A DNA stretch of 64,000 nt from CALVGQ01 sp964368495 (GCA_964368495.1 CAYJAJ010000001.1:1-64000); one strand, 5' to 3'; shown: positions 48,511 through 58,773, numbered from the stretch's first letter. Notes: generated by a model not told the origin, from the sequence alone. A program made the numbers and translations.

Positions 48511-50746
48511 ATGAAAGAAAGAAAGTTTGCAAAGTTAATGAGTGTGCTCTTATCAGTGTTTTTGCTGGTAATGAGTTTTACAACAACAACATTTGCTGAA
48601 GAAGTTAGTCAAGTTACATTTGATGTAGAATTCACTAACATTGGAAATGGCGAAGAATCAAAGGTAATTACATTTACTGAAAGCATTGATGAAAATGGTA
48701 ATGTAACTGTATCTTACCCGTCTAGTAGCATGGCAGATGTAAACAAAGATGACCATGTATTTCTTGGTTGGAAACACAATCAAGTAACTGACGATGAAAT
48801 TACAATTAGTAATCCAAAAGACGGTAAAGTCTATACTGCCAGAGCGATGTATGAAATAGAGAAAAAGGCTACTATCGAGTTTACTTTAAATTTTTTAGAA
48901 TTAGGAACTGAAAAAAAGCTTGCTAATTCAGCTACTTACACGATTGATGATGACGAGACAAAAAAAGTTACTGTACCTGAAATTTCAGGCTATATTATTA
49001 CAAAGTATACTGATAATGAATCAGCAGATGGTGTTATCGATGTTTCAAATGTAAAAGATTATAAGCTTACACTTAAAGATGGAAAAGCTACAGAAATAAA
49101 TGTTTACTATAAAGCTGTTGATGGCTCGGATGATGAATATAAAAGATCTTCATTTACAGTAAAGTACTTTTTTGAAGATGAAACAGGTAGTTACGTTGAA
49201 AATTCAAGTCTTAGAGTGCATGGTGAAGGTGAAAATAACAAAACAATTAAACTAGATGGATACTACCTTGAAACTATTCCTACAGGATTCGAATTATCTA
49301 CTAAGAAAAATAAAAATCAAGATGTAGTTCTTGTAGAAGGAACTAATAACATTGTTAAGATTCATTATGATAGAATTTCTGAAGAATTAGTACCACTTGT
49401 AATTACGCACAATTATTTAGTTGATGGTGTAGTTAAAAGAGATAATGTTGTGACTGTTTACTTAGCAGTGAACTCATTTGTTGATGCAAAAGATTATATG
49501 CTTACATCAACAGTGTTGACTAACAACTATAGTTGGCCAGTTGGACATTACACAGGCCAACTTGATAAAGAATCGATTGATTCATTGTCAGCTGAAAATA
49601 ACACAATCACGATTAACTATACAAAAGAAAAAAATGGCACTTATCCATATACAGTTCAATATTTGTACAAAGAAAATGGTAACTGGGTAGAAATTGCAAA
49701 CAGTTCAAAAACGGTTTATACAAATTCTTCACTAATTGTTACTGAATATGCAAAATATTTTAATGGATTTGTGCTTGATTCAAAAAAGAATTATGTAATG
49801 CAAAACGTTAGTGGTGACAATAATGTAATAACATTTAAATATACTATGGTAGATGCTATGCAACTTAGTGTTGATGTGCATTTTCCAGATGGAAGTGTTA
49901 ACAACGTTAAAACAATCAAGACTCCTTCAGGTGTAGCTGTCAATGCTGAAGATTTCGTAGATTTAACATCAGCAGACTATTCAGGTTATGAATTTGATGC
50001 AAATCATCCTACTTCGTTTACACCGAATGCTGACGCTGACGTTTTCAATATTTATCTAAAAGATAAAGTTGTCATTGATGATGAAAACAACAACGATGAT
50101 AGTGATGATGACAACAGTGATGANNNNNNNNNNNNNNNNNNNNNNNNNNNNNNNNNNNNNNNNNNNNNNNNNNNNNNNNNNNNNNNNNNNNNNNNNNNNN
50201 NNNNNNNNNNNNNNNNNNNNNNNTGATGACAACAGTGATGATGACAGTGACGATGATTATATACCAGTTGTTGTAAATGCACCAGCTGCAAGTCAACCAC
50301 TAGTTGTAGATCCAGTTGTTCCACCAGTTGTTGAAGATACTGAAAGTTCAGAGGATAGCTCTTCGGATGTTACTGATGAAAGTAGTCAATCATCAGAAGC
50401 TACAACACAACAAGTTATTGAAATCGATGATGAAGAAGAAACTCCATTAGTGGGGGGGAATTGGTCATTATTAAACTTTATAATTGCAGCAATGTCAGTT
50501 GTATTGGCAATTTATATGTTTTATACAAAAGAGGAAAAACAAGCTAACAAAGGAAACAATAAAAAAATAATCAATAGTTTATTTGCGATTATAAGTGTAG
50601 CATTGGCATTATTTACACAAAATATCTTGTTAAACATGGTTCTAGTAGATCAATATACTATTATGTTCTTATCAGTGCTAATTGTACAAATTGGATATAA
50701 TGTATTTAGTTCTTCTATGAAAAATAAAGACACAATGACAGTGTAA
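48511..50746 (+). CDS. Large surface protein with MucBP-like repeats and Asp/Ser-rich spacer, interrupted by an assembly gap
   Basis: The signal peptide ends after TTFA (residues 1-29). An InlB-type repeat follows (HVFLGWKHNQVTDDEI) and then three to four MucBP-like modules, for example FTVKYFFEDETGSYVEN and YTVQYLYKENGNWVEI. Next comes an Asp/Asn/Ser-rich stretch that contains 100 N. After the gap the frame resumes with DDDSDDDYIPVVV, a Ser/Glu-rich region and ETPLVGGNWSLLNFIIAA with three membrane helices. The 5' part leaves 2 nt and the 3' part begins with 1 nt, so the real gap must be a multiple of three for the gene to be whole. Such proteins bind mucus or host glycans (inference). Confidence 0.85.
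50124..50223. other. Assembly gap (100 N)
   Basis: Exactly 100 undetermined bases, a conventional placeholder. Both edges carry the same repeat unit (tgatgatgacaacagtgatga), so the gap is a collapsed or unresolved Asp-Ser-Asn coding repeat of unknown true length. Confidence 0.98.
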
Positions 50747-50767
50747 CTCAATACAAATTTATACTTT

Positions 50768-50796
50768 AAGGGTAGTTCAATTGAATTACCCTTTTA
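50768..50796 (+). terminator. Terminator of the surface protein gene
   Basis: aagggta / taccctt arms with an internal gttcaattgaa palindrome, followed by four T. Confidence 0.85.
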
Positions 50797-50817
50797 TATT
50801 TAAAGTGTCTTGATTAA

Positions 50818-50847
50818 TTGAACAGCTTTCTAATTTTATGATATACT
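50818..50847 (+). promoter_or_regulatory. Promoter of the YfhO/GT2 operon
   Basis: TTGAAC (50818-50823) and TATACT (50842-50847), spacer 18 bp, about 30 bp before the start codon. Confidence 0.62.
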
Positions 50848-50878
50848 AATGAAGTGCATTACTGGGGAGGAAACAATA

Positions 50879-53653
50879 ATGAAAAACAAAAAATTACTTT
50901 CATTTGGTTTGTTTTTAAACATTATTTTAATAGTATTTATAGGCATTATGTATGATGTGACTTTGAATCAAAATGTGTTTGATAATAATCCTTATGCAGA
51001 ATCAATTTATTTCATCGGAAGTGTAATTTTACTGCTTACAACAATAGTACTCATTGTTATGTTTTTGCATGAAGAATCTACAAAATATAATAAAATAGTA
51101 TATCCGCTCGTGTCTGCGATTATAGGATCAGGAATTGCAACATTGGCATTTGTTTACTCATCGATGTATCCATTTGGTGATAACAATATTATGATGGTTG
51201 ATATGTGGGGGCAATACACACCGATGTTGGCAGATTTTAAATCACTATTAACTGGAGATGGGAATTTGTTTTATACAAATCAAATTGGTTTAGGTACAGG
51301 ATATTTACCACTGTTTGGTTATTATCTTGCAAGCCCTTTTAATTTGTTGTTAATATTATTTCCTATAGAGTTTTTACCACAAGCTTTTATGTTGATAACA
51401 ATCCTTAAAATTGGATTTTGTGCGGCAGCATTTACATCCTGTGCACAATATTTATATAGCAAGACATCAATATCGACCATAACATGTGGCGTGATGTATT
51501 CAGGAATGTTTTTTATACTGGCCTATTCATGGTGCATTATGTGGTTGGATGCGCTAATTATGCTTCCGATTTGTGTTATGTTACTTGAAAAAATGCTGAA
51601 AACGAGAAAAATTTTAGCGTATTCAGTTGTATTAGGAATTACAGTTGCCCTTAATTTTTATATGGCATTTATCGTATGTATTTTCCTATTCCTTTATTGG
51701 TTAGTTTGGGTCTTTAAAGAAGAAAGACGAAAATCAGAAGTAATTCAGAGTTTCAAAGTGTTTATGATTGGAAGTTTAATTGGTGGTGGATTATCTGCAA
51801 TTATTACAATACCTGTTATATTAGGATTACAAGGAACAAGTGCAGCAAACGATGCATTACCAATGTGGAAAAGCATGATGCCGTTGTTTAATATTCCGAC
51901 ACAAATGCTTTACAACTCAGAGTTAACAATTCGCTCAGGAAACTATGCAAACATAGGATGTGGAGTATTATCGATTGTAAGTGTTGCACTATATTTCACC
52001 ACAAAAGATATACCAGTAAGAAGAAGAATTGTGTATGGTTGTTTATTGGCGATATTGGTTCTTAGCTTAACAATAAATCGTTTGGATTTAATTTGGCATG
52101 GGTTTCATACTCCGAATGATTTACCTTATCGATATTCATTCATTTATTCATTTGTAGTTTTACTTATTACCTGTGACCTGATGCAATATGCACATAAACT
52201 TTCACTTCATACTATAGCTAAAACTGCTGCTGTTGTGTTTGTGTGGTTAGTTATTTCAGATGTTGTTGGCGAAGAACGTTTATCTTTTTCAATGATGTTT
52301 GTTTCACTGTTTTTAATGAGTATTTATTTTGGTGCATATGCATTATGCAGTTATAAAAAACAAAGTCTTTTGATTGAGTACGTCGTTTTCTTTATCGTAG
52401 TTCTTGAAGTGCTGTCACAGTCAAGCATTCATCGTTTTCAAATGGATTCACAGGAAGGATATGGAAGTCATAGTAACTGGACATCCAATGAAAATATTGC
52501 TAGACAATCTGTAGCAGATGCTTTTAATGAATTAAGTGATGAAGCATTTTATCGAAGTGAAATCTTGCCTTTAATGACTTTTCAGGATTCAGCATTATTT
52601 GGATTTGACGGAATTTCATCATTTGCATCAACGTATTATTATACTACTACAAAAACTATGAAAAATTTAGGTTATGAATCCAATGGAATTAACAGTAGTG
52701 TTTATCGCAGTTTTATGCCTACAATTGATTCATTATTGGGTATTCAATATGTTGCACTACGTACTAATCTTGATAACTACAAAGGACTTACTAAAGTAGA
52801 TGAATTTGATTTATCTCAGGATGGATGGTATATCTATGAAAATGAAACAAGTTTGTCTTTAGGGTATGTAGGAACTGAACAATTAAAAAATTATACTTCA
52901 ACTAAGTATGATCCAATTGAAACACAAAATGAATTATATGCGGCATTAACTGGAATTGAAGATCAATTATTTTTATTAAATCCGCTTAAAGCTGTAGATA
53001 ACGCTAGTTATAATGCAAGTGAGATAACTATAAATGAAACCTCTTTTTCTATTCCGAATAAGGGAGCATCAGCTGTAGCCTCATTTGAAGTAGAGATTGA
53101 ACACCCTGGACATGTCTTTATTTATATTGATTGCGGAGCTGCAAATGATATCGTGGTTAATGGTGTCAACTCATGGAATTATCCTGAGAATCAGCCATAC
53201 TTTATAGATAACAGTCATCGTGTCATAGGAGATAAGGTGACGATTGATATTACAAATGAAGGTGTTTCAGGAAATATTTATGTTGCGACCATTAATGAAG
53301 AGGTGTTCCAGTCTTCAATTAATAAAATAAGAGAAAATGAAATGACTGTTAATAAATGGGAAGATGGTTTGATTGAAGGGGAAGTAACTGCGCAGGAAGA
53401 TGGTATTATTATGTTGACAATTCCATATGATAAAGGTTGGAGTATGTGGGTAGACAATAAAAAAGTTGAAGTGTTTGCGATAGATGAAGCATTTATTGGT
53501 GCCAATATTAGTGAAGGAACACATACAATTAAACTGAAATACACTCCACCAGGATTTATAATAGGATGCGCTATTTCATTGAGTTGCGCTATACTATTAG
53601 TGATTATGAATTATAAAAAAAAGATTAAATGGTTGAAAGGAAGTATCTCATGA
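50879..53653 (+). CDS. YfhO-family polytopic membrane protein (glycosyl transfer to cell-envelope polymer)
   Basis: 924 aa with about 13-14 transmembrane helices in residues 10-520, then a large extracytoplasmic domain and one last helix near the C-terminus. YfhO signatures include MMVDMWGQYTPMLADFKSLL and DLPYRYSFIYSF. YfhO-type GT-C proteins transfer sugars from undecaprenyl phosphate to lipoteichoic acid together with a CsbB-like GT2 enzyme, and such a gene follows with an ATGA overlap. The ATG at 50879 follows GGGGAGG; an upstream ATG at 50849 precedes that site. Confidence 0.9.
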   Translation: MKNKKLLSFGLFLNIILIVFIGIMYDVTLNQNVFDNNPYAESIYFIGSVILLLTTIVLIVMFLHEESTKYNKIVYPLVSAIIGSGIATLAFVYSSMYPFGDNNIMMVDMWGQYTPMLADFKSLLTGDGNLFYTNQIGLGTGYLPLFGYYLASPFNLLLILFPIEFLPQAFMLITILKIGFCAAAFTSCAQYLYSKTSISTITCGVMYSGMFFILAYSWCIMWLDALIMLPICVMLLEKMLKTRKILAYSVVLGITVALNFYMAFIVCIFLFLYWLVWVFKEERRKSEVIQSFKVFMIGSLIGGGLSAIITIPVILGLQGTSAANDALPMWKSMMPLFNIPTQMLYNSELTIRSGNYANIGCGVLSIVSVALYFTTKDIPVRRRIVYGCLLAILVLSLTINRLDLIWHGFHTPNDLPYRYSFIYSFVVLLITCDLMQYAHKLSLHTIAKTAAVVFVWLVISDVVGEERLSFSMMFVSLFLMSIYFGAYALCSYKKQSLLIEYVVFFIVVLEVLSQSSIHRFQMDSQEGYGSHSNWTSNENIARQSVADAFNELSDEAFYRSEILPLMTFQDSALFGFDGISSFASTYYYTTTKTMKNLGYESNGINSSVYRSFMPTIDSLLGIQYVALRTNLDNYKGLTKVDEFDLSQDGWYIYENETSLSLGYVGTEQLKNYTSTKYDPIETQNELYAALTGIEDQLFLLNPLKAVDNASYNASEITINETSFSIPNKGASAVASFEVEIEHPGHVFIYIDCGAANDIVVNGVNSWNYPENQPYFIDNSHRVIGDKVTIDITNEGVSGNIYVATINEEVFQSSINKIRENEMTVNKWEDGLIEGEVTAQEDGIIMLTIPYDKGWSMWVDNKKVEVFAIDEAFIGANISEGTHTIKLKYTPPGFIIGCAISLSCAILLVIMNYKKKIKWLKGSIS

Positions 53654-54573
53654 TAAAAATTGTTATGCCTGTATACAATGAAGGAAGTCAGATTTATGAC
53701 AACATCAAAATTGTAGATGAGTTTTTGACAAAGGAAAATATCGAACATGGTTTTTTTCTTGTTGATGATGGAAGTCAGGACAACACTTGGCAAGAACTTA
53801 TTCAAATTGTCACAAATTTTAAAAATACGGATATTATTCAACTTTCTCGTAACTTTGGTAAAGAAGCTGCACTTTGTGCAGCATTAGAAAATGTAGAAGC
53901 AGAAGCAATTATTGTGATGGATAGCGATCTTCAGCATCCGTATGAGATGATTCCTGAAATGATACGCCTTTGGAAAGAAGAAGGTGTAGATATAGTTCAT
54001 GGGGTTAAAGCAGATAGAGGAAAAGAAAATTGGTTATATCGTTTTTTCGCTAAAATGTACTATAAGTTGTTTAACTCATTAACGAAATTGGAATTAAACA
54101 ATGCCTCTGACTTTAAATTGTTAAACAAAAAAGCTTTACTAGGATGGCGTGAGTGCAGAGAATTTAGCACATTTTTTAGAGGTATGTCGAATTGGGTAGG
54201 ATTTAAATCGGTAGAAATGCCGTTTTATGTTCAACAAAGAAAAGATGGAGAAACACGTTGGCGTTTTTCTACACTTTTAAATTTAACTGTTACATCAATC
54301 ACTTCGTACACTTCAACACCGTTGATGTTGGTGCTTTTATTAGGGATAATAATGGGGGTTGGAGCATTAATTATGGTACTTCAAACATTGTATATGTATT
54401 TTAGTGGTCATGCATTATCAGGTTTTACTACAGTCATTATCTTGCAACTATTTACAGGAAGTGGCATCATGATTGGAATCTCAATCATAGGGCTGTATAT
54501 TTCAAAAATATACGAAGAAGTTAAAAATAGACCGCGTTTCTTAATTCAAGAGAGAGTTCAATCAAAAAAATAA
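53650..54573 (+). CDS. GT2 glycosyltransferase, CsbB/GtrB-like (undecaprenyl-phosphate sugar synthase)
   Basis: 307 aa. The GT-A domain has VMPVYNEGSQIYDN, VDDGSQDNTW, LSRNFGKEAALCAAL and VMDSDLQHPYEMIPEM; two C-terminal transmembrane helices (residues about 225-250 and 260-290) and the ISKIYEEVKNRPRFLI end are typical. It charges undecaprenyl phosphate with a sugar that YfhO then transfers outside. The ATG at 53650 lies after AAGGAAG and overlaps the YfhO stop; an earlier ATG at 53629 is upstream of that site. Confidence 0.92.
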   Translation: MIKIVMPVYNEGSQIYDNIKIVDEFLTKENIEHGFFLVDDGSQDNTWQELIQIVTNFKNTDIIQLSRNFGKEAALCAALENVEAEAIIVMDSDLQHPYEMIPEMIRLWKEEGVDIVHGVKADRGKENWLYRFFAKMYYKLFNSLTKLELNNASDFKLLNKKALLGWRECREFSTFFRGMSNWVGFKSVEMPFYVQQRKDGETRWRFSTLLNLTVTSITSYTSTPLMLVLLLGIIMGVGALIMVLQTLYMYFSGHALSGFTTVIILQLFTGSGIMIGISIIGLYISKIYEEVKNRPRFLIQERVQSKK

Positions 54574-54599
54574 GGCAAATCAATAAATATATTAAGTCG

Positions 54600-55559
54600 T
54601 TAATAAGTTTCTTGAATAGTTTTGGCAATATCTTTAATTTCATCAATCAATAACTGTGGGGATACTGCAGTTATTTTATTTTTAAACTGCAAAATCCAAC
54701 TAATAAGTGGTGGACTAACATTTAAAATCAACTGAATCGTAAAACTGCTTTCAGTAACTTCACTTATAAGTACATTTTGACCGAACTGATCAAATATTTC
54801 GTTTGCTAAACTTAAGTCACATTTAAGTATAACATTATGCTCCTCACTATAAATTCCCAATGATTTCTTTGTATAAGTACTTAAATCAAAATAAGTGATT
54901 TTTTCAATTGTATTTTCTATTTTAATGTGATCAATCTTATCAACTCTATAGTGTTGATAACAGTCATATTTAGTATTATAGCCAATAGTATAATATCTTT
55001 GATTTTCCCAAAGTGTTGCATAGGGAATTAATGTATATCTTTTAGCCTGTTTACGATACTTTTTTTGTTTATGAACTGTGATATCAAAATATTGAAATGT
55101 AATTTCTTTATTTTGTATTATAGCTTGTTGAATTGTATCAATATTATACAAAATTTTCTCGTTGCTTATTTTATTTTCTGGGAAATAACATTGAGATTGT
55201 AATAATTCTTGTTCATATATATTCGTGCTTGATGTAAGCTTATTAATTAATTCATGACTTTTTTTATTAGAAATAAATGTTGAAGCACAAACTGCATCAA
55301 TGAGTATCTTAAGTTCAGCAACTTGAAATAAATTTTCTGATAAAAAATATCCTTGCTTCTTGTATCTTGTAAAAAGAATATCATAACCATGTTCTTTTAA
55401 GATTTCGATATCAGCATAAACAGTTTTTCTTTCAACATTTATTCCATGATTAAAACAATGCTGTATCAGCTCTTTCATGCTTAGCGGGTGTGTTTCATCA
55501 GATTTCTTTTTCAAAATATCTAAAATAAGTAAAATTCTTTTTCTGTTTTCGTTCTTCAT
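54600..55559 (-). CDS. WYL-domain transcriptional regulator
   Basis: 319 aa. The N-terminal winged helix-turn-helix (residues 5-65; LSMKELIQHCFNHGINVERK, then TVYADIEILKEHGYDI) is followed by a WYL-type ligand-binding domain (residues about 130-230; TLIPYATLWENQRYYTIGY) and a C-terminal WCX-like extension. WYL domains often sense nucleotides or nucleic acids. The start at 55559 follows AGGAG; an upstream ATG at 55604 lies in the operator region. A divergently transcribed membrane gene shares the intergenic region. Confidence 0.88.
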   Translation of the reverse strand: MKNENRKRILLILDILKKKSDETHPLSMKELIQHCFNHGINVERKTVYADIEILKEHGYDILFTRYKKQGYFLSENLFQVAELKILIDAVCASTFISNKKSHELINKLTSSTNIYEQELLQSQCYFPENKISNEKILYNIDTIQQAIIQNKEITFQYFDITVHKQKKYRKQAKRYTLIPYATLWENQRYYTIGYNTKYDCYQHYRVDKIDHIKIENTIEKITYFDLSTYTKKSLGIYSEEHNVILKCDLSLANEIFDQFGQNVLISEVTESSFTIQLILNVSPPLISWILQFKNKITAVSPQLLIDEIKDIAKTIQETY

Positions 55560-55574
55560 AAAATCTCCTAACAT

Positions 55575-55630
55575 TAGTTTATCACTGTCCGAATAAACGG
55601 ACAATCAAAAAATAATATTTTGATAAACTA
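55575..55630. promoter_or_regulatory. Divergent control region with two nested inverted repeats
   Basis: Inner palindrome tgtccg-aataaa-cggaca at 55586-55603; outer inverted repeat tagtttatca (55575-55584) / tgataaacta (55621-55630). On the minus strand TTGTCC (55599-55604) and TAAACT (55576-55581) are 17 bp apart and form the regulator promoter, so the inner palindrome covers its -35 and spacer. Autoregulation by the WYL protein is the likely reading. Confidence 0.55.
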
Positions 55631-55648
55631 GTGATAGAGGTGATAACA

Positions 55649-56170
55649 ATGACATTAAAATTTAAACTATATAGTCTTATTGCGGGGATATTGCTTATGC
55701 TTAATTTTTATTTGATGGAAAATGAAGTGATGGCACTAGGGACAATGATCATGTTAATTATAGCAAGCACACTAACATGTGATAAACTTATCTGGGAACA
55801 TACATTTTTCTTAACTCTTGCTATCTTTTTATTGTATTTCATTGGGTGTATATCTTTTACTAATAACTTATTTTTTTCAAACTATTCAATAATATATTAT
55901 GGAAATTGCATCGTATTTTCTAATATGATATTTATACATAATAGTTCAAGAATTCAGTGGGAATGGATTGAAAATGGATGCATGGCATTTGTTATATTGT
56001 TTTTATTAATAGGTACTACAGTCAACACTGAACAGTTCGATTCAAATTTATTTTTTATTGTCATTAGTGTTTTCTTGCCGATAATGAGTATGTCAAAACT
56101 AATAGATGCACTTCGAATATTAAAATGGTTTATAAACATAAATATCAAACACAAGAATTATAATAAATAG
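55649..56170 (+). CDS. Hypothetical six-helix membrane protein
   Basis: 173 aa, almost entirely hydrophobic, with about six transmembrane segments. No family recognised. The ATG at 55649 follows AGAGGTGATAAC; an upstream ATG-less extension to 55631 covers the ribosome binding site. Divergent from, and probably controlled by, the WYL regulator. A CDF transporter gene follows after 51 bp. Confidence 0.65.
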   Translation: MTLKFKLYSLIAGILLMLNFYLMENEVMALGTMIMLIIASTLTCDKLIWEHTFFLTLAIFLLYFIGCISFTNNLFFSNYSIIYYGNCIVFSNMIFIHNSSRIQWEWIENGCMAFVILFLLIGTTVNTEQFDSNLFFIVISVFLPIMSMSKLIDALRILKWFININIKHKNYNK

Positions 56171-56221
56171 ATAGGAATGTTAAATAGAAATATGATAATA
56201 TTAAGGCAATGAGGTGATAGG

Positions 56222-57382
56222 GTGACTGAATTTCTTTTAAAAAAATTTGTGAAAACTGATGATTTTCAAAATCATTTGACACGAGAAAAAGTTGGAACAC
56301 TTGCAAGCGGTGTAGGGATATTATGCAATGTGCTATTATTTATCATGAAATTGATGATTGGATTTTTTAGTAATTCAATAGCTATAATATCTGATTCATT
56401 TAATAATTTATCTGATAGTGCAGGAAATGTTGTTGCACTGTTAGGCTATAAATTAGCAAATAAACCTGCAGATAAAGAGCATCCATTTGGTCATGGTCGC
56501 TATGAATATTTAACTTCTCTAATAATTGCGATGCTTATATTATATGTAGGAATTGAATTAATCCAAAATTCTATTGATAAATTACTTAATCCGACACCGA
56601 TAATTTTTAGCTATGTATCATTATTAATTCTTTGCCTATCAATTGCGATTAAGTTGTGGATGGCATTTTTCTATAAAAAATTATCATTTAAAATAAATTC
56701 TGGAGTGTTATTAGCGACATCAAAAGATAGTTTAAATGATATATTTGCGACATGTGCAAGTGTCTTCTCACTAGTTTTTTCATTGTTTAGTGACATTCAA
56801 ATTGATGGATATATTGGAGTGATTGTATCGTTATTTATTTTTCACTCAGGATATGAAATTATTCGCAATACGATTGATGAATTGCTTGGGAAGCCCGCTG
56901 ATAGTGAATTAATGAATAAAATTAAAGATATGTTACTTAAAAGTTCGATGATACTGGATGTTCATGATTTGCTTATTCATGACTATGGACCAGGTAAGCT
57001 AATTGGTAGTGCACATGTTGAAGTAGACGCAAAAGAGGAATTTTTATTGGCTCACGATGAAATTGATTTACTTGAAAGAAAAATATTGAGTGAGCTGAAT
57101 ATTTTGATGACACTTCATTTGGATCCAGTTGAAACAGATAACAAAATAATACTTGCAAACAAGAAGAAAGTAGAAGTAATTTTAATGGAAATTGATGAAA
57201 GTTTATCATTTCATGATTTCCGAGCAGTGGTAGGTCCAACACATATAAATTTAATATTTGATGTTGTAGTGCCATTTGATTGTTCATTAAATAATGAACA
57301 AATCAAAGAGATTCTTGATAGAAAGTTAAATGAAGGTGATTTACGTTATTTCACAGTATTAACATTTGATAGAGAGTATTAA
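56222..57382 (+). CDS. Cation diffusion facilitator (CDF) family transporter
   Basis: 386 aa. Six transmembrane helices with the two metal-site signatures SIAIISDSFNNLSDSAGNVV (Asp pair) in helix 2 and HPFGHGRYEYL after helix 3, plus the matching Asp pattern in helix 5 (TSKDSLNDI). The cytoplasmic ferredoxin-like domain follows (residues about 230-310), then a second divergent copy at the C-terminus, which explains the extra length over the usual 290-300. It exports Zn, Mn or Fe(II) in exchange for protons; which metal is not evident. Start is GTG after GAGGTGATAG. Confidence 0.92.
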   Translation: MTEFLLKKFVKTDDFQNHLTREKVGTLASGVGILCNVLLFIMKLMIGFFSNSIAIISDSFNNLSDSAGNVVALLGYKLANKPADKEHPFGHGRYEYLTSLIIAMLILYVGIELIQNSIDKLLNPTPIIFSYVSLLILCLSIAIKLWMAFFYKKLSFKINSGVLLATSKDSLNDIFATCASVFSLVFSLFSDIQIDGYIGVIVSLFIFHSGYEIIRNTIDELLGKPADSELMNKIKDMLLKSSMILDVHDLLIHDYGPGKLIGSAHVEVDAKEEFLLAHDEIDLLERKILSELNILMTLHLDPVETDNKIILANKKKVEVILMEIDESLSFHDFRAVVGPTHINLIFDVVVPFDCSLNNEQIKEILDRKLNEGDLRYFTVLTFDREY

Positions 57383-57383
57383 A

Positions 57384-57422
57384 AAAAGCATTCCCTTTAT
57401 TGATAGGGAATGCTTTTTATTT
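57384..57422. terminator. Bidirectional terminator
   Basis: Perfect 13-bp inverted repeat aaaagcattccct / agggaatgctttt between two converging genes, with T on the right and A on the left. Confidence 0.92.
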
Positions 57423-58751
57423 TTTGTCAAAAATTGTGCCAATAAGCATAACTATTGCGAATAGTACCAAGTAATATATACACGCTTCACCATGTGATAT
57501 CACTGCTGCAACAACCATGAATAGACAACTTAATATTGCTAATACTGGAATGATTTTTCCTTTAAAAACTCCAAGTGTTTTGTCTTTTAATAACCAAACA
57601 AATATTGGAATATAAATTGCATAAATAGTAATAATAGGAAGTTCAGATGAATCAAAACTAAATGCCCCAAACCATGGAGTTGTTAAATTTGCACCATAGA
57701 AGTAGACAAGCCATATTGCAGCAAATAACAAACCAAGAACTCCAGCATTTGTAGGAATGTTAGTTACTTCATCAAGTTGACTCAACAGTTTAGGATTAGG
57801 ACCAGAATTACGCACACCTAATGCGAAGAATCCTCGTACACAGGCAAGCATAAGTCCATTTAATGTTCCATAACAAGAGATAACTATAAATACAAATAAT
57901 AAAGTAGCACCAATGTTTCCAAATACTGCTTCAAATGCCATTTTTGGTCCTAGTTCACCACTAGACATGATAACCTCATTTGGAATTGCACCAGCTAAAC
58001 CAATATAATAACTGACATAAACTGCTGCGACGATAATTGTTCCCACAACAAGTGCAATAGGTAAATTTCTTTTTGAGTTTTTAAGTTCTGCATTGATAGA
58101 TGTAGTGATAATCCATCCTTCATATGCAAATGCAGTTGCAACAACTGCAGTAAATAATGCAGTACCAGTATCAATTTCTGTTACAACAGTAGTGAAATTT
58201 TGCATTGTCATACCATTGCTTAATCCGAAAATTGTCCCGAATACAGCCATTAGTGATAAAGGAATCATTTTAATAACTGTTGTTGAAACTTGTACTTTAC
58301 CTGCAATGATTGGAGATAAAGCATTAACAGTATAACTAATAATTAAAATGAACATACTTAGTAGCATACACTGTGCACCAGTGATATCCCAACCAATAAG
58401 TGTGCATAAATAACGTGAAGTTAACCATGCAAGTACACCAGTCATCGATGGATAGTATATGACTGCTGAAAACCATGCAACATAATAGCCATATTTTTTT
58501 CCAGCAGCTGCTTCAGCATAATCAACTAATCCATTGATATATGAAAGTTTAGAAGCAACAATTGAAAATGCATATGCACAAATAAGCATAATTATTGCAC
58601 CAAGTACCCAAGCTAAAATTCCTATTGTTAAATTTCCACCAGTAGCGACTAGTATTTTTTCGGCTTTAAAGAAGACACCGCTCCCTATTACAATTCCTAC
58701 AACCATGGCAATGGCAGTAATTAAGCCATACTTCTCTTTTAATTTAGACAT
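57417..58751 (-). CDS. APC-superfamily amino acid permease, SteT-like
   Basis: 444 aa with twelve transmembrane helices. The unwound helix-1 motif GIVIGSGVFFKAEKI and the helix-6 segment FAYEGWIITTSINAELKNSKRNLP are typical of LAT/SteT type Ser/Thr exchangers. It moves small neutral amino acids. Directly downstream of the HAD phosphatase gene on the minus strand (22 bp gap), so the two are co-transcribed. Confidence 0.9.
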   Translation of the reverse strand: MSKLKEKYGLITAIAMVVGIVIGSGVFFKAEKILVATGGNLTIGILAWVLGAIIMLICAYAFSIVASKLSYINGLVDYAEAAAGKKYGYYVAWFSAVIYYPSMTGVLAWLTSRYLCTLIGWDITGAQCMLLSMFILIISYTVNALSPIIAGKVQVSTTVIKMIPLSLMAVFGTIFGLSNGMTMQNFTTVVTEIDTGTALFTAVVATAFAYEGWIITTSINAELKNSKRNLPIALVVGTIIVAAVYVSYYIGLAGAIPNEVIMSSGELGPKMAFEAVFGNIGATLLFVFIVISCYGTLNGLMLACVRGFFALGVRNSGPNPKLLSQLDEVTNIPTNAGVLGLLFAAIWLVYFYGANLTTPWFGAFSFDSSELPIITIYAIYIPIFVWLLKDKTLGVFKGKIIPVLAILSCLFMVVAAVISHGEACIYYLVLFAIVMLIGTIFDKK

Positions 58752-58773
58752 TCATTAATCCTCCTTATTAAAA

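Noticed and set aside
50124..50223. Possible CRISPR or other repeat array at the N run
   Set aside because: The flanking repeat is a coding Asp-Ser-Asn repeat in frame with a surface protein, and there are no spacers.
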